The notes under the pieces are model-generated. The model was not told the origin of the DNA. It ran no database searches and was given only the letters and a program-made list of their open reading frames with translations. The position numbers were made by a program, and so were the translations under genes. This document shows positions 8,788 to 19,050 of a DNA stretch of 64,000 bases, one piece after another. Source of the stretch: an uncultured Acidovorax sp. (lineage in GTDB: Bacteria; Pseudomonadota; Gammaproteobacteria; Burkholderiales; Burkholderiaceae_C); contig CAJYKV010000009.1 in the NCBI GenBank assembly GCA_913774955.1, forward strand, positions 1-64,000, read 5' to 3'. Within the stretch, counting starts at the first letter, position 1. Each line of letters starts with the position of its first letter.

Positions 8788-11562
8788 TCATGCCAGCTTG
8801 CCGTGGCACTGCTTGTACTTCTTGCCGCTGCCGCACGGGCACGGGTCGTTGCGGCCCACGCGCATGCCTTCCGGCAGGTTGAGGTTGAGGCCTTCGTCGC
8901 CCGCGGCCGCCATGCTGGGGCCGGACAGGGTCTGGGGCTCGCCGGTCTCAGTGGGCGCGGTGTAGGTCACGTTGGAGATCTGCTCGGCGCGGCTCTCCAG
9001 GGCCTCGGCGGCCTCGCCGAGTTCGGCGGGCGACTGCACCTGCACGGTCAGCAGGATGCGCGTGACCTCGTTCTTGACCTGGTCGATGAGCTGGCGGAAC
9101 AGCTCGAAGGCCTCGCGCTTGTATTCCTGCTTGGGCTGCTTCTGCGCATAGCCGCGCAGGTGGATGCCCTGGCGCAGGTAGTCGAGCGCGGAGAGGTGGT
9201 CGCGCCAGTTGGAGTCGAAGCTCTGCAGCAGCACGGCGCGCTCGAACTGGTGGAAGCTCTCGGCCCCCACGGCGTCGACCTTGGCCTGGAAGGCGGCGGT
9301 GCCGGCGGCGAGCACCTTCTCGAGGATCTCGTCGTCGGTGATGGCCTGGGCGCTCTCCACTTCCTGCTGCAGCGGGATGCGGATGTGCCATTCGTCGGCC
9401 AGCACCTTCTCGAGAGTGGGCAGGTCCCACTGCTCTTCCACCGATTCCGCGGGCACGTACTGGCGCACCACGTCGGTCAGGCAGGATTCGCGCATGCCGG
9501 AGATCACGCCGGCGAGGTCGGCCGCATCGAGGATCTCGTTGCGCTGCTGGTAGATGACCTTGCGCTGGTCGTTGGCGACGTCGTCGTATTCGAGCAGCTG
9601 CTTGCGCACGTCGAAGTTGCGCGCCTCGACCTTGCGCTGCGCGGATTCGATGCTGCGCGTGACGATGCCGGCCTCGATCGCCTCGCCGTCGGGCATCTTG
9701 AGGCGTTCCATGATCGAGCGCACGCGGTCGCCCGCGAAGATGCGCATCAGCGAATCGTCGAGGCTCAGATAGAAGCGCGAGGAGCCCGGATCGCCCTGGC
9801 GGCCCGAACGGCCGCGCAGCTGGTTGTCGATGCGGCGGGATTCATGGCGCTCGGTGGCGATGATCCGCAGGCCGCCCAGGGCCTTGACCTTCTCGTTGTC
9901 CACGGCCCACTGCGCGCGCAGCGCGGCGATGCGGGATTCCTTCGTGGCTTCGTCGAGGGACTCGTCGCTCTCGATCGCCGCCACTTCCTTCTCGATGTTG
10001 CCGCCCAGCACGATGTCGGTGCCGCGGCCGGCCATGTTGGTGGCGATGGTGATCATGCCGGCGCGGCCGGCCTGGGCCACGATGTCGGCCTCGCGGGCGT
10101 GCTGCTTGGCGTTCAGCACCTGGTGGGGCAGGCCGGCCTTGTTCAGCAGGTCGTCGATGATCTCCGAGTTCTCGATCGAAGTGGTGCCCACCAGCACGGG
10201 CTGGCCGCGCTCGTGGCACTCGCGGATGTCCTGGATCGCGGCGTCGTACTTCTCGCGCGTGGTCTTGTAGACGCGGTCGAGCTGGTCGTCGCGCTTGCTG
10301 GGCCGGTTGGGCGGGATCACCACGGTCTCGAGGCCGTAGATCTCCTGGAATTCGTAGGCCTCGGTGTCGGCCGTGCCGGTCATGCCCGAGAGCTTGCCGT
10401 AGAGGCGGAAGTAGTTCTGGAAGGTGATGGAGGCCAGCGTCTGGTTCTCGGCCTGGATCTCCACGCCTTCCTTGGCTTCCACGGCCTGGTGCAGGCCCTC
10501 GCTCCAGCGGCGGCCGGACATGAGGCGGCCGGTGAATTCGTCGACGATGACGATCTCGCCGTTCTGCACCACGTAGTGCTGGTCGCGGTGGTAGAGGTGG
10601 TTGGCCCGCAGCGCCGCATACAGGTGGTGCATGAGCGTGATGTTCGACGGGTCGTAGAGCGACGCGCCTTCGGGGATCAGGCCCTGCGCGGCGAGCACGC
10701 GCTCGGCCGTCTCGTGGCCCTGCTCGGTGAGGAACACCTGGTGCGACTTCTCGTCGATGGTGAAGTCGCCGGGCTTGGTCACGCCCTCGCCGGTGCGCGG
10801 GTCGGCCTCGCCCTCCTGGCGGACCAGCAGCGGCACGACCTTGTTCATGGCGATGTACATCGCCGTGTGGTCTTCCGCCTGGCCGCTGATGATGAGCGGC
10901 GTGCGCGCCTCGTCGATCAGGATCGAGTCCACCTCATCGACGATCGCGTAGTTCAGCACGCGCTGCACGCGGTCGCGCGCCTCGTACACCATGTTGTCGC
11001 GCAGGTAGTCGAAGCCGTACTCGTTGTTCGTGCCGTAGGTGATGTCGGCGGCGTAGGCCTCCTGCTTCTCCTCGCGCGGCATCTGGGGCAGGTTGATGCC
11101 CACCGTGAGGCCCAGGAAGTTGTAGAGCCGGGACATCCAGCGCGCATCGCGGTTGGCCAGGTAGTCGTTCACGGTCACCACGTGCACGCCTTTGCCGCCG
11201 AGCGCGTTCAGGTAGACGGGCAGCGTGGCGGTGAGGGTCTTGCCCTCGCCGGTGCGCATCTCGGAGATCTTGCCGTGGTGCAGCGCCATGCCGCCCAGAA
11301 GCTGCACGTCGAAGTGGCGCATCTTCATCACGCGCTTGGAGGCCTCGCGCACGACGGCGAAGGCTTCGGGCAGCAGGTCGTCCAGGGATTCGCCCTGGGC
11401 GACGCGGCCCTGGAACTCCACCGTCTTGGCGCGCAGGGCATCGTCGCTCAGCTTCTCGTAATCCGGCTCCATCGCGTTGATGCGGGCCACCGTCTTGCGG
11501 TATTGCTTGAGGAGCCGGTCGTTGCGGCTGCCGAATAGTTTGGTGAGGAAGTTGGAGGCCAT
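8788..11562 (-). CDS. secA: Preprotein translocase ATPase SecA
   Basis: Motor ATPase that drives proteins through SecYEG across the inner membrane. It has 924 residues, the normal length. Walker A is in MRTGEGKT (GEGKT 105-109), the DEAD-like helicase block has [13 protein letters not shown] (about 208-220), and the second RecA fold has [11 protein letters not shown]. The C terminus carries the zinc and SecB-binding motif [13 protein letters not shown], ending four residues before the stop. No SecM-like arrest peptide gene lies upstream; instead an M23 peptidase gene precedes it, as in other betaproteobacteria. The 134-base leader (11563-11696) contains a GC hairpin at about 11578-11595. Confidence 0.97.
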   Translation of the reverse strand: MASNFLTKLFGSRNDRLLKQYRKTVARINAMEPDYEKLSDDALRAKTVEFQGRVAQGESLDDLLPEAFAVVREASKRVMKMRHFDVQLLGGMALHHGKISEMRTGEGKTLTATLPVYLNALGGKGVHVVTVNDYLANRDARWMSRLYNFLGLTVGINLPQMPREEKQEAYAADITYGTNNEYGFDYLRDNMVYEARDRVQRVLNYAIVDEVDSILIDEARTPLIISGQAEDHTAMYIAMNKVVPLLVRQEGEADPRTGEGVTKPGDFTIDEKSHQVFLTEQGHETAERVLAAQGLIPEGASLYDPSNITLMHHLYAALRANHLYHRDQHYVVQNGEIVIVDEFTGRLMSGRRWSEGLHQAVEAKEGVEIQAENQTLASITFQNYFRLYGKLSGMTGTADTEAYEFQEIYGLETVVIPPNRPSKRDDQLDRVYKTTREKYDAAIQDIRECHERGQPVLVGTTSIENSEIIDDLLNKAGLPHQVLNAKQHAREADIVAQAGRAGMITIATNMAGRGTDIVLGGNIEKEVAAIESDESLDEATKESRIAALRAQWAVDNEKVKALGGLRIIATERHESRRIDNQLRGRSGRQGDPGSSRFYLSLDDSLMRIFAGDRVRSIMERLKMPDGEAIEAGIVTRSIESAQRKVEARNFDVRKQLLEYDDVANDQRKVIYQQRNEILDAADLAGVISGMRESCLTDVVRQYVPAESVEEQWDLPTLEKVLADEWHIRIPLQQEVESAQAITDDEILEKVLAAGTAAFQAKVDAVGAESFHQFERAVLLQSFDSNWRDHLSALDYLRQGIHLRGYAQKQPKQEYKREAFELFRQLIDQVKNEVTRILLTVQVQSPAELGEAAEALESRAEQISNVTYTAPTETGEPQTLSGPSMAAAGDEGLNLNLPEGMRVGRNDPCPCGSGKKYKQCHGKLA

Positions 11563-11696
11563 GCGAACGGGACCGCGGCCCGCCTGTGCGGGCGGAAGCG
11601 ATCCGAATCCCTAGTGATGAAGTGGGTTCAGATGGGGGCCACCGCCACCGCTTGCAAGTTCTGCAACCAGGGGCAGCGATTCCGGAGCGCGCGATT

Positions 11697-12656
11697 TTAC
11701 CTGCGAGGCGCAGCGCCCTTCGCCGCCACCTGCTGCCCGGGGGTGGCGCCGGTCGCGCCGGCATGCAGGAATTTCTGCGGATCCTGCGGAACGCCCTGGA
11801 CGAGCACCTCGAAATGCAGGTGCGCGCCCGTGGAGCGCCCGGTGGTGCCGACCTCGGCGATCTTCTGGCCGCGGCGCACCAGGTCGCCGCGCTTGACGAG
11901 CGTGCGCGACGCATGGGCGTACCGGGTCACCAGCTGGTTGCCGTGGTCGATCTCCACCATGTTGCCATAGGCCGGGTGGAACTCCTGGGCCACCACCACC
12001 CCGCCCGCGGCGGCCAGGATGGGCGTGCCCGTGTCGGCCTGGAAATCGAGGCCCGTGTGCAGCGCCGATTGGCCGGTGAAGGGATCGATGCGCCAGCCGA
12101 ACGCCGATCCGGCCGTCTTGCCGAGGACGGGCTCCTGCGTCGGCACCATGTTCTTGCGGATGTGCTGGTCGAACAGGCGGGATTCGACCACGGTGAGCAG
12201 GTCGACGCGGCGGTCGGTGAGTTCGGAGAGCGCGTCGAGCGTGTGCTGCAGCTCCTCCATGTCGATCGGCCGGCTGGAAACCAGCGCACCGCCCTGCCCC
12301 GGCGGCCGGGCAAACTCCGCGGGCGACATGCCCGCGAGGCCGGAGACGCGTTCACCGAGCGATTCCAGCTGCAGCATGCGGGCCTGCATCTCGCCGACCT
12401 TGCGGGCCATGGCGTCGAGGTTGGCCCGCAGGAAGCGGTCGCGCTCGGCCATCTCGTCGTGCACGACCACGCGCACCAGCGAGCCGACAACCGGCCAGCC
12501 TTCACGGGCGCCCTTGAGGAACACCCAGTGATAGAGCAGCGCCGCCAGCAGCATCACCGCCACCGACAGCAGCAGGCCGGCGGCCGCCAGCCGCGTGCCC
12601 GAGAGATGGATGGCGCGGCTGCGCGCCAGCCAGGCGTCCGTGATAATCAAGTGCAC
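11697..12656 (-). CDS. Membrane-anchored M23 family metallopeptidase
   Basis: Periplasmic LytM-type peptidase or peptidase-like protein acting on murein, or regulating amidases. It has 319 residues from GTG 12656, chosen because GGAG lies 8 bases upstream on that strand; an ATG 36 bases earlier lacks such a site. One N-terminal transmembrane helix (about 22-46) is followed by a coiled-coil-like region (about 75-170) and a C-terminal M23 domain. The zinc-site motifs are HTGLDF and HLHFEV, so the catalytic residues appear intact. It is divergent from the dciA-like gene (34-base gap) and upstream of secA. Which murein bond it targets cannot be read from sequence. Confidence 0.88.
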   Translation of the reverse strand: MHLIITDAWLARSRAIHLSGTRLAAAGLLLSVAVMLLAALLYHWVFLKGAREGWPVVGSLVRVVVHDEMAERDRFLRANLDAMARKVGEMQARMLQLESLGERVSGLAGMSPAEFARPPGQGGALVSSRPIDMEELQHTLDALSELTDRRVDLLTVVESRLFDQHIRKNMVPTQEPVLGKTAGSAFGWRIDPFTGQSALHTGLDFQADTGTPILAAAGGVVVAQEFHPAYGNMVEIDHGNQLVTRYAHASRTLVKRGDLVRRGQKIAEVGTTGRSTGAHLHFEVLVQGVPQDPQKFLHAGATGATPGQQVAAKGAAPRR

Positions 12657-12690
12657 TTCGTTTTCTCCGCGCCGCGCGGCGCATTGCCCC

Positions 12691-12990
12691 ATGAACCGCC
12701 GTCACCACGCCGTCACGCTGCAGCAGGCCACCGAGGAATCCCCGACACTGGCCCGCCTGGCCGGCCTGACGCGCGATTCGAGCGAACGGCTGCGGGCCGT
12801 CGAGCCCCTGATTCCTCCCCTGCTGCGGCCGGCGATCCGGCCCGGCCCGATCGAGGGCACGACCTGGTGCCTGCTGGTGCGCAGCAGCGCGGCCGCGGCC
12901 AAGCTGCGCCAGCTGCTGCCTGCACTGCAGGCGCATCTGCGCAGCCGGGGGTGGGAGGTTACCGCCATTCGCCTGAAAATCCAAACCTGA
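12691..12990 (+). CDS. DUF721 protein, DciA-like helicase loader
   Basis: Small DUF721 protein of 99 residues. DciA proteins of this family are the ancestral loaders of the replicative helicase DnaB in bacteria that lack DnaC or DnaI. The ATG at 12691 gives MNRRHHAV; upstream in-frame residues overlap the divergent peptidase gene and look spurious. The conserved part is the central alpha/beta core (WCLLVRSSAAAAKLRQLLP, then a C-terminal strand with VTAIRLKIQ). The family's usual KH-like fold fits, but the assignment to helicase loading is by family only. It stands alone, ending 40 bases before the oppositely oriented tRNA-Thr. Confidence 0.78.
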   Translation: MNRRHHAVTLQQATEESPTLARLAGLTRDSSERLRAVEPLIPPLLRPAIRPGPIEGTTWCLLVRSSAAAAKLRQLLPALQAHLRSRGWEVTAIRLKIQT

Positions 12991-13030
12991 AGCCCGGTGG
13001 GCTGGCGGACGGCGAAAGGCCGGGGAAAGA

Positions 13031-13106
13031 TGGTGCCGATTGTCGGGATCGAACTGACGACCTACCGCTTACAAGGCGGTTGCTCTACCAACTGAGCTAA
13101 ATCGGC
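13031..13106 (-). tRNA. tRNA-Thr (anticodon TGT)
   Basis: Complete cloverleaf on the minus strand, 76 bases including an encoded CCA. The acceptor stem GCCGATT pairs with AATCGGC. The D arm has GCTC-AGTTGGTA-GAGC, the anticodon stem ACCGC pairs with GCGGT around loop CTTGTAA (anticodon TGT, reading ACA), and the T arm has TTCGATC. Nothing unusual is seen. Confidence 0.96.
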
Positions 13107-13179
13107 GAAGCGCGCATTCTAACGCGCGGCACGCGCCTGCCCGGTGCCGGTGGCCGGCTCGGGCGGAGGGTGTACGGGG

Positions 13180-13737
13180 TTACTTGACGCGCTTGAGCGA
13201 GGGGCGGCCGCCGCCCGCCGGAGCCGGCCCGCGCGGGGGCTCGTCGGACGGACCTGCACCGCCTTCAGTGGGCACGAGCTGCACCACGCGGTCCGGGGCG
13301 TCGTCGCCGGAGGCCTCGGAGGCATCGATCACGGGCGTGGCGAAGGCACCGGCGCCGGCATCCAGCAGGCCCGGCACGGTGCCGGCCGACAGCCCGCCCG
13401 CGGAGAGCACGTCCACCGGCGGCGGGAACGCCATGCCCTGCCCGTTCTCGCGCGCATAGATCGCGATCACGCGGCCCACGGGCACCATGATGTCGCGCGG
13501 CTTGCCGCCGAACCGGGCCTTGAACTCGATGAAGTCGTTGCCCAGCTGCAGGGCGCTGGTGGCGTCGTAGCTGATGTTCAGCACGATCTCGCCGTCTTTC
13601 ACGTACTCGCGGGGGACCTGGACGGAGTCGTCCACGCGCACCGCGATGTAGGGCGTGAAGCCATTGTCGGTGCACCACTCGTACAGGGCCCGCACCAGGT
13701 AGGGGCGCGTGGAAGTGGAGTCCTGGGCGTTCATCAT
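13180..13737 (-). CDS. sspB: ClpXP protease specificity-enhancing factor SspB
   Basis: Adaptor that binds ssrA-tagged proteins and delivers them to ClpXP. It has 185 residues from ATG 13737; a second ATG directly follows and could also be used. The folded domain (about 10-115) shows the family segments RPYLVRALYEWC, YAREN and FGGKPRDIMVPVGRVIAIYA. A long Ala/Pro/Gly-rich acidic linker leads to the C-terminal basic tail ending RPSLKRVK, consistent with the ClpX-docking tail of SspB. It is 69 bases downstream of sspA, as in E. coli, with a terminator between them. Confidence 0.92.
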   Translation of the reverse strand: MMNAQDSTSTRPYLVRALYEWCTDNGFTPYIAVRVDDSVQVPREYVKDGEIVLNISYDATSALQLGNDFIEFKARFGGKPRDIMVPVGRVIAIYARENGQGMAFPPPVDVLSAGGLSAGTVPGLLDAGAGAFATPVIDASEASGDDAPDRVVQLVPTEGGAGPSDEPPRGPAPAGGGRPSLKRVK

Positions 13738-13763
13738 GTCGGCGTTTCGCAAAAAGGCATCGG

Positions 13764-13786
13764 AAAAACGGGGCGCGGCGCGCCCC
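13764..13786 (-). terminator. Intrinsic terminator after sspA
   Basis: On the minus strand a GGGGCGC stem pairs with GCGCCCC around a 3-base loop and is followed by GTTTTT. It lies between the sspA stop and the sspB start. Readthrough may still feed sspB, for which I see no separate promoter. Confidence 0.65.
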
Positions 13787-13806
13787 GGGGCGGCGGTCGC
13801 GCCGCC

Positions 13807-14418
13807 TTACTTGCGCATGACCTTTTCGGACGGGGTCAGCGCTTCGATGTAGGCCGGACGCGAGAAGATGCGCTCGGCGTACTTCAGCAGCGGGGCGGCG
13901 TTCTTCGACAGCTCGATGCCATAGTAGTCGAGTCGCCAGAGCAGCGGCGCGATCGCCACGTCGAGCATCGAGAAATTCTCGCCGAGCATGTACTTGTTCT
14001 TGAGGAACACCGGCGCGAGCTGCGTGAGGCGGTCGCGGATGTGCGAGCGGGCCTTCTCGAGCGCCTTCTCGTTGCCCTTGGTGGCGCGCGATTCGAGCAC
14101 GTTCACGTGGACGAACAGTTCCTTCTCGAAGTTGAGCAGGAACAGGCGCACGCGGGCGCGGTCGACCGGGTCGCCGGGCATCAGCTGGGGATGCGGGAAG
14201 CGCTCGTCGATGTACTCGTTGATGATGTTCGACTCGTACAGGATGAGGTCGCGCTCGACCAGGATGGGCACCTGGCCGTAGGGGTTCATCACGCTGATGT
14301 CTTCGGGCTTGTTGTACAGGTCCACATCGCGGATCTCGAAATCCATGCCTTTTTCGAACAGGACGAAGCGGCAGCGATGGGAGAAGGGACAGGTCGTACC
14401 CGAATAAAGCACCATCAT
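13807..14418 (-). CDS. sspA: Stringent starvation protein A (GST-fold)
   Basis: RNA-polymerase-associated protein of glutathione-S-transferase fold; in E. coli it acts with sigma70 polymerase in starvation and acid tolerance. It has 203 residues. The thioredoxin-like N-terminal domain (1-80) has CPFSHRCRF where GST enzymes have their active site, and PILVERDLILYESNIINEYID matches the GSH-site region of the fold. A helical C-terminal domain follows. AGGAG sits about 8 bases before the ATG, just after the petC terminator. The sspA-sspB pair downstream of the cytochrome bc1 genes is conserved in betaproteobacteria. Confidence 0.93.
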   Translation of the reverse strand: MMVLYSGTTCPFSHRCRFVLFEKGMDFEIRDVDLYNKPEDISVMNPYGQVPILVERDLILYESNIINEYIDERFPHPQLMPGDPVDRARVRLFLLNFEKELFVHVNVLESRATKGNEKALEKARSHIRDRLTQLAPVFLKNKYMLGENFSMLDVAIAPLLWRLDYYGIELSKNAAPLLKYAERIFSRPAYIEALTPSEKVMRK

Positions 14419-14435
14419 GGTGGGAAGCTCCTAAA

Positions 14436-14468
14436 AATCAAAAAGAGTGGGCGCTCGCGCGTCCACTC
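14436..14468 (-). terminator. Intrinsic terminator after the petABC operon
   Basis: On the minus strand GAGTGG pairs with CCACTC with extra inner pairing, followed by TTTTTGATTTTT. It separates petC from sspA. A second GC hairpin (about 14479-14500) stands just upstream in the same gap. Confidence 0.75.
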
Positions 14469-14523
14469 CGGAAAGCGAAATGCGCCGCACGAAGGCGGCG
14501 CGATGCGGGGGATGGCGGCGAGC

Positions 14524-15279
14524 TTACCTGACGTCCTTCCAGAACGCCGCGTTGAGCCGCCAGGCGATCACCGTGAAGACGCCGAGGAAGATCAGCACCC
14601 AGACCCCGACGCGAACCCGCGTATTTTGCGCCGGCTCGCCCATCCACTGCAGGTAGTTGACGAGATCACCCACGGTCTCGTCGTACTGGAGGGGCGACAT
14701 GGTACCCGGAGTCAGCTGCTCCCACCCCTTGAAGACCTGGGTTTTGTGTCCGTGGCTCTCGTGTTCCTCGAACACCGGGCGGCGTTCGCCCTGCAGCTGC
14801 CACAGCGCGTGGGGCATGCCGACGCTGGGGAACGCTAGGTTGTTCCAGCCCGTGGCCTTGGTGTCGTCGCGGTAGAACGTGCGCAGGAAGGTGTAGAGGT
14901 AGTCGGCCCCGGTGCCGTTGTGGCCAGCGCGCGAGCGGGCGATCACGGTGAGGTCGGGCGGGTTGGCGCCGAACCAGTCCTTGGCCTGCCGCGGATCGAT
15001 CGTGGCCTTCATGGTCTCGCCCACCTTGTCGGTGGTGAAGAGCAGGTTGTCCTTGATTTGCTGGTCGGTCAGGCCGATGTCCTTCAGGCGGTTGTAGCGC
15101 ATGAAGGCGGCGGAGTGGCAGCTCAGGCAGTAGTTGACGAAGATCTTGGCGCCGTTCTGCAGCGAGGCCGCGTCGTTCGTGCGCACCGGGGCCTTGTCCC
15201 AGGCGATGCCGCCTTCCGCGGCGTGCGCGCCCAGGGCGAGGCCGAAGGAGGCGATCAGCGTGAGGATGATTTTTTTCAT
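14524..15279 (-). CDS. petC: Cytochrome c1 of the bc1 complex
   Basis: Haem c subunit of ubiquinol:cytochrome c oxidoreductase, anchored in the inner membrane and facing the periplasm. It has 251 residues. The Sec signal peptide ends near AHA-A (19-21). The haem site is CLSCH (51-55). The probable axial Met lies in the SVGMPH segment in the last third. A single C-terminal helix (about 226-245) anchors it. The ATG at 15279 starts MKKIILTL. It lies 20 bases after petB in the order petA-petB-petC and ends before a clear terminator. Confidence 0.95.
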   Translation of the reverse strand: MKKIILTLIASFGLALGAHAAEGGIAWDKAPVRTNDAASLQNGAKIFVNYCLSCHSAAFMRYNRLKDIGLTDQQIKDNLLFTTDKVGETMKATIDPRQAKDWFGANPPDLTVIARSRAGHNGTGADYLYTFLRTFYRDDTKATGWNNLAFPSVGMPHALWQLQGERRPVFEEHESHGHKTQVFKGWEQLTPGTMSPLQYDETVGDLVNYLQWMGEPAQNTRVRVGVWVLIFLGVFTVIAWRLNAAFWKDVR

Positions 15280-15299
15280 GGTCGTCGTTCCGGCCCGCT

Positions 15300-16718
15300 T
15301 CAGTGCGCGGCGAAGGTCACGCGGTCGGGCACCGGCTTGGGCTCGCCGAGGCGGCTCCACCAGGGCATGAGCAGGAAGAAGCCGAAGTAGAAGAGCGTTC
15401 CCACCTGCGAGACGCGTTCGCCGATCGGGGACGGCGGCTGCACGCCCAGGTAGGCCAGCACCACGAAGTTGATCACGAAGATGCCGTAGAGGTACTTGTG
15501 CCAGCCCGGACGGTAGCGGATGGACTTCACGGGGCTGTGGTCGAGCCACGGCAGGAAGAACAGGATGATCACGGCGCCGCCCATCACCACCACGCCCCAG
15601 AACTTGGCGTCGATGGACAGCATGAGCGCGACGGCGCCCACGGCCACCACCGCGATGGCCACCTTGATGAAGTTCGGCATGCGCCCCTTGACCACGCCGA
15701 AGCCGGCGGCCAGCACCACGCAGGCGATCAGGGCATACATCATCTCGCTGGTGATGGCGCGCAGCATCGAATAGAACGGCGTGAAGTACCAGACGGGCGC
15801 GATGTGCGCGGGGGTCTTGAGCGGATCGGCCGGGATGAAGTTGTTGTACTCGAGGAAGTAGCCGCCGAACTCGGGCGCGAAGAACACCACGGCCGAGAAG
15901 ATGAACAGGAACACGCAGACGCCGAAGATGTCGTGCACCGTGTAGTACGGGTGGAACGGGATGCCGTCCAGCGGATGGCCGTGCTCGTCCTTCGGGGCGT
16001 TCGGGCCCTTGATCTCGATGCCGTCGGGGTTGTTGGAGCCCACGTCGTGCAGCGCCAGCAGGTGGGCGACCACCAGGCCCAGCAGCACGAGCGGCACGGC
16101 GATCACGTGGAAGCTGAAAAAGCGGTTGAGCGTGGCGTCGCCCACCACGTAGTCGCCGCGGATCAGCAGGGCGAGGTCGGGGCCGACGAAGGGGATGGCC
16201 GCGAACAGGTTCACGATCACCTGGGCGCCCCAGTAGGACATCTGGCCCCAGGGCAGCAGGTAGCCCATGAAGGCCTCGGCCATGAGCGCGAGGAAGATCG
16301 CGCAGCCGAAGATCCAGACCAGCTCGCGCGGCTTGCGGTAGGAGCCGTAGAGCAGCCCGCGGAACATGTGCAGGTACACCACGACGAAGAACGCCGAGGC
16401 GCCCGTGGAGTGCATGTAGCGGATCAGCCAGCCCCACGGCACGTCGCGCATGATGTACTCGACCGACTCGAAGGCCTTGGCGGCGTCGGGCTTGTAGTGC
16501 ATCACGAGGAAGATGCCGGTGACGATCTGGATCACCAGCACCAGCAGCGCGAGCGAGCCGAAGATGTACCAGAAGTTGAAGTTCTTCGGAGCGTAGTACT
16601 CCGACATGTGGACGCGGTAGGCGTCGAAGGCCGTGGGGAAGCGGTTCTCGAACCAGTTCGTGACCTTGGCGCCGGCCGAGGCGTTGGGGGAGATGTCCTT
16701 GAATTCGCGGTATGCCAT
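15300..16718 (-). CDS. petB: Cytochrome b of the bc1 complex
   Basis: Membrane subunit with two b haems that carries out the Q cycle. It has 472 residues with eight or nine hydrophobic helices. The haem ligands are visible as two histidine pairs: [18 protein letters not shown] in helix B and SFHVIAVPL...AHLLALH in helix D. The quinol-site motif that is usually PEWY reads PVWY here (15786-15797), so the Glu is replaced by Val. Helices after about residue 400 extend beyond the minimal cytochrome b. It lies 11 bases after petA and 20 before petC, clearly one operon. Confidence 0.96.
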   Translation of the reverse strand: MAYREFKDISPNASAGAKVTNWFENRFPTAFDAYRVHMSEYYAPKNFNFWYIFGSLALLVLVIQIVTGIFLVMHYKPDAAKAFESVEYIMRDVPWGWLIRYMHSTGASAFFVVVYLHMFRGLLYGSYRKPRELVWIFGCAIFLALMAEAFMGYLLPWGQMSYWGAQVIVNLFAAIPFVGPDLALLIRGDYVVGDATLNRFFSFHVIAVPLVLLGLVVAHLLALHDVGSNNPDGIEIKGPNAPKDEHGHPLDGIPFHPYYTVHDIFGVCVFLFIFSAVVFFAPEFGGYFLEYNNFIPADPLKTPAHIAPVWYFTPFYSMLRAITSEMMYALIACVVLAAGFGVVKGRMPNFIKVAIAVVAVGAVALMLSIDAKFWGVVVMGGAVIILFFLPWLDHSPVKSIRYRPGWHKYLYGIFVINFVVLAYLGVQPPSPIGERVSQVGTLFYFGFFLLMPWWSRLGEPKPVPDRVTFAAH

Positions 16719-16729
16719 GTGCGTCTCCC

Positions 16730-17329
16730 TCAGGCCTTCTTGTCTTCACCGATCAGGAGTCTGGTCTCCGACAGGTACATGTGGGGAGGGACCTCGAGGT
16801 TGTCGGGCGCGGGCTTGTTCTTGAACACGCGGCCGGCCATGTCGAAGGTGGAGCCGTGGCAAGGGCACAGGAAGCCGCCCTTCCAGTCGTCGGGCAGCGA
16901 GGGCTGCGCGCCGGGCACGAACTTGTCGCTCGGCGAGCAGCCGAGGTGGGTGCAGATGCCCACGGCCACGAGGATCTCGGGCTTGATGGAGCGGTTCTCG
17001 TTGCGCGCGTATTCGGGCGTGAGCTCGGAGGGCTTGCGCTCGGATTTCGGATCGGCGAGCTGGGGATCGAGCCCCGGCAGGGCCGCGAGCTGCTCGGGCG
17101 AGCGCTTGATGATCCAGACCGGTTTGCCGCGCCACTCCACGGTGACCTTCTCGCCGGTCTTGAGGCCGGAGATGTCGACCTCGACGGCGGCCCCGGCGGC
17201 CTTGGCTTTTTCGGAAGGCTGGAAAGTGCTCACGAACGGCACGGCCGTCGCCACGCCGCCCACCGCACCAGCGCAACCCGACGCGATGAGCCACGTCCGC
17301 TTGCTGGAGTCGATTGGGGTTTCACTCAT
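16730..17329 (-). CDS. petA: Rieske iron-sulfur subunit of the bc1 complex
   Basis: Rieske [2Fe-2S] protein that takes the first electron from quinol. It has 199 residues. An N-terminal membrane anchor (about 11-36) precedes a flexible linker and the cluster domain. The cluster ligands are in CTHLGC (C126, H128) and CPCHGS (C155, H158); C131 and C157 should form the disulfide. The N terminus has SSKRTW before the hydrophobic stretch, a weak twin-arginine-like signal, as usual for uncleaved Rieske anchors. The ATG at 17329 is chosen because upstream in-frame residues are not Rieske-like. It is the first gene of petABC. Confidence 0.95.
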   Translation of the reverse strand: MSETPIDSSKRTWLIASGCAGAVGGVATAVPFVSTFQPSEKAKAAGAAVEVDISGLKTGEKVTVEWRGKPVWIIKRSPEQLAALPGLDPQLADPKSERKPSELTPEYARNENRSIKPEILVAVGICTHLGCSPSDKFVPGAQPSLPDDWKGGFLCPCHGSTFDMAGRVFKNKPAPDNLEVPPHMYLSETRLLIGEDKKA

Positions 17330-17370
17330 GGGGGTCCTCAATAGGTCATCGCTGGGGGGAGCAATCACAA

Positions 17371-17415
17371 ATTGTAGCGGCGCAAGTAAGGTTAATTCCA
17401 GGGGTTATCACCCCT
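17371..17415 (-). promoter_or_regulatory. Putative petA promoter -10 and nearby hairpin
   Basis: In the 136-base gap between the divergent petA and mscL genes the minus strand reads TACAAT at 17376-17371, a good sigma70 -10 box about 42 bases before the petA start. No good -35 is seen at the right spacing. An inverted repeat AGGGGT-TATC-ACCCCT at 17400-17415 sits just upstream and could be an operator or a hairpin in the mscL leader. Confidence 0.35.
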
Positions 17416-17465
17416 CTGGCTCGGCAATACTGCAAGGGTTTTCAGCTATATCAAGGAGAAGCGAA

Positions 17466-17897
17466 ATGGGTATTGCCAAGGAGTTCCGAGAGTTCGCGGT
17501 GAAGGGAAATGTGATAGACCTTGCCGTGGGCGTGATCATCGGCGGGGCCTTCGGGAAGATCGTCGACTCGCTGGTCAATGACGTCATCATGCCCATCGTC
17601 GGGCTGGTATTCGGCCGGCTGGATTTCTCCAGCCTCTTTCTGGTGCTCGGCAGTGTGCCGCCGGGTACTCCGGCGACGCTGGAGGCGCTGCGCAAGGCCG
17701 GCGTGCCGGTGCTGGCCTACGGCAGTTTCATTACCGTCGCGGTCAATTTCCTGATTCTCGCGTTCATCATTTTCATGATGGTCAAGCAAATCAACCGGCT
17801 CAAGCGCGAGACGCCGCCCCCGCCGCCGGCCGCTCCCGCCGCCGCGCCCGAGGACATCGTGCTGCTGCGCGAGATCCGGGACAGCCTCAGGCGCTGA
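17466..17897 (+). CDS. mscL: Large-conductance mechanosensitive channel MscL
   Basis: Homopentameric inner-membrane channel that opens under membrane tension and protects against osmotic downshock. It has 143 residues. The N-terminal helix [15 protein letters not shown] is followed by TM1 with the pore segment [18 protein letters not shown] and then TM2 (about 80-103). The charged KQINRLKR stretch follows, then a Pro-rich linker and the C-terminal helix [21 protein letters not shown] lies 7 bases before the ATG. The end overlaps the convergent pdxA gene by 11 bases. Confidence 0.96.
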   Translation: MGIAKEFREFAVKGNVIDLAVGVIIGGAFGKIVDSLVNDVIMPIVGLVFGRLDFSSLFLVLGSVPPGTPATLEALRKAGVPVLAYGSFITVAVNFLILAFIIFMMVKQINRLKRETPPPPPAAPAAAPEDIVLLREIRDSLRR

Positions 17898-19017
17898 GCG
17901 GGGCTGGAGCGGCGGCCAGGCGCCGCGCCATGCGCACAGCCTCGACGAGGCTGGACGCATCGGCGATGCCCTGCCCCGCGATGTCGAAGGCGGTGCCGTG
18001 GTCTGGGCTGGTGCGCACCAGCGGCAGGCCCAGGGTGACGTTCACGCCCTTGTCCACGCCCAGGTACTTGACGGGGATCAGGCCCTGGTCGTGGTACATG
18101 GCCAGCACCACGTCGAATTCGCCCGCGCGCTGCGGCGTGCTGCGCGCGCGCATGAAGACGGTGTCGGGCGCGTAGGGGCCGTGCGCGTCGATGCCGCGCC
18201 CGCGCGCCGCGGCGATGGCCGGGGCGATCGCCTCGATCTCCTCGCGGCCGAACAGCCCGCCCTCGCCCGCATGCGGATTGAGCCCCGCCACGCCGATGCG
18301 CGGATCGCGGCCCAGGCTGCGCCGCAGCGCGGCGTGGGTGATCTCCAGCGTGCGCAGCACGTTCTGCGGCGTGACCGCATCGATGGCGTCGCGCAGCGCG
18401 ACGTGGATACTGACCAGCACGGTGCGCAGTTCGTCGCTCGCCAGCATCATGCGCACGGGCATGTCGGCGATGGGCACGCCGGCGTGGCGCGCCGCCTCGG
18501 CCTGCAGCAGTTCGGTGTGGCCGGGGAAATACACACCGGCAGCGGACAGTGCCTCCTTGTGCAGCGGTGCGGTGACGAGGCCGGCGACCTCGCCGCGCAG
18601 CGCGGCGCGCGCGGCCCAGACCACGCAATCGGCCGCGGCCTGCCCGGCCTGGGCATGCACGGCCCCGAACGGCACCGGCCCGGGCAGGCCCGGCAGGGGC
18701 AGCACGGCCAGGCAGCGCGGCGGCGCGGTCCGGGCGTCTTCGGGCGACTGCATCAGCGCCAGCGGCAGCGAAGGCTCGCCCGGCCGGACGATGCAGCGCG
18801 CGGCACGGCGCAGGGTCTCGACCTCGCCCACCACGAAGCAGCCCTGCATCGCATCCGGCGCGTCGCGGAAGGCCTTGGCGACGATCTCCGGGCCGATGCC
18901 GGCGGGATCGCCCTGGGTGATCGCGAGCAGCGGGACGCCTTGGGTGGATGCGGCCCGATCGGGGTGGGAAACGGCCGGCGCGGCGCTGTGGTCCATGGTG
19001 CTTGCCTGCTGCGTCAT
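17887..19017 (-). CDS. pdxA: 4-hydroxythreonine-4-phosphate dehydrogenase PdxA
   Basis: NAD(P)-dependent enzyme of pyridoxal phosphate synthesis that oxidises 4-phospho-hydroxy-L-threonine. It has 376 residues, about 45 more than E. coli PdxA; the extra length is partly an N-terminal tail (about 1-27) before the conserved [16 protein letters not shown]. The metal-binding histidines fit [27 protein letters not shown] and [14 protein letters not shown]. The conserved end motif [14 protein letters not shown] is present. It lies 33 bases downstream of lolD, not in the surA-pdxA-ksgA order common elsewhere, and overlaps mscL convergently. Confidence 0.94.
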   Translation of the reverse strand: MTQQASTMDHSAAPAVSHPDRAASTQGVPLLAITQGDPAGIGPEIVAKAFRDAPDAMQGCFVVGEVETLRRAARCIVRPGEPSLPLALMQSPEDARTAPPRCLAVLPLPGLPGPVPFGAVHAQAGQAAADCVVWAARAALRGEVAGLVTAPLHKEALSAAGVYFPGHTELLQAEAARHAGVPIADMPVRMMLASDELRTVLVSIHVALRDAIDAVTPQNVLRTLEITHAALRRSLGRDPRIGVAGLNPHAGEGGLFGREEIEAIAPAIAAARGRGIDAHGPYAPDTVFMRARSTPQRAGEFDVVLAMYHDQGLIPVKYLGVDKGVNVTLGLPLVRTSPDHGTAFDIAGQGIADASSLVEAVRMARRLAAAPAPLSA

Positions 19018-19050
19018 CGGATGCCGGATGGATCGGTCTGCCGGGCCGTG

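Noticed and set aside
6433-11538. Open frame of about 1,700 codons on the + strand opposite mutT, the ATPase, argJ and secA
   Set aside because: It is antisense to four well-supported genes, has low-complexity His/Gln/Arg/Ala composition and no recognisable domain. Such frames are expected where GC content is high.
11563-11696. SecM-type arrest peptide upstream of secA
   Set aside because: The 134-base leader has no open frame with a signal peptide or arrest motif; the next gene upstream is an M23 peptidase.
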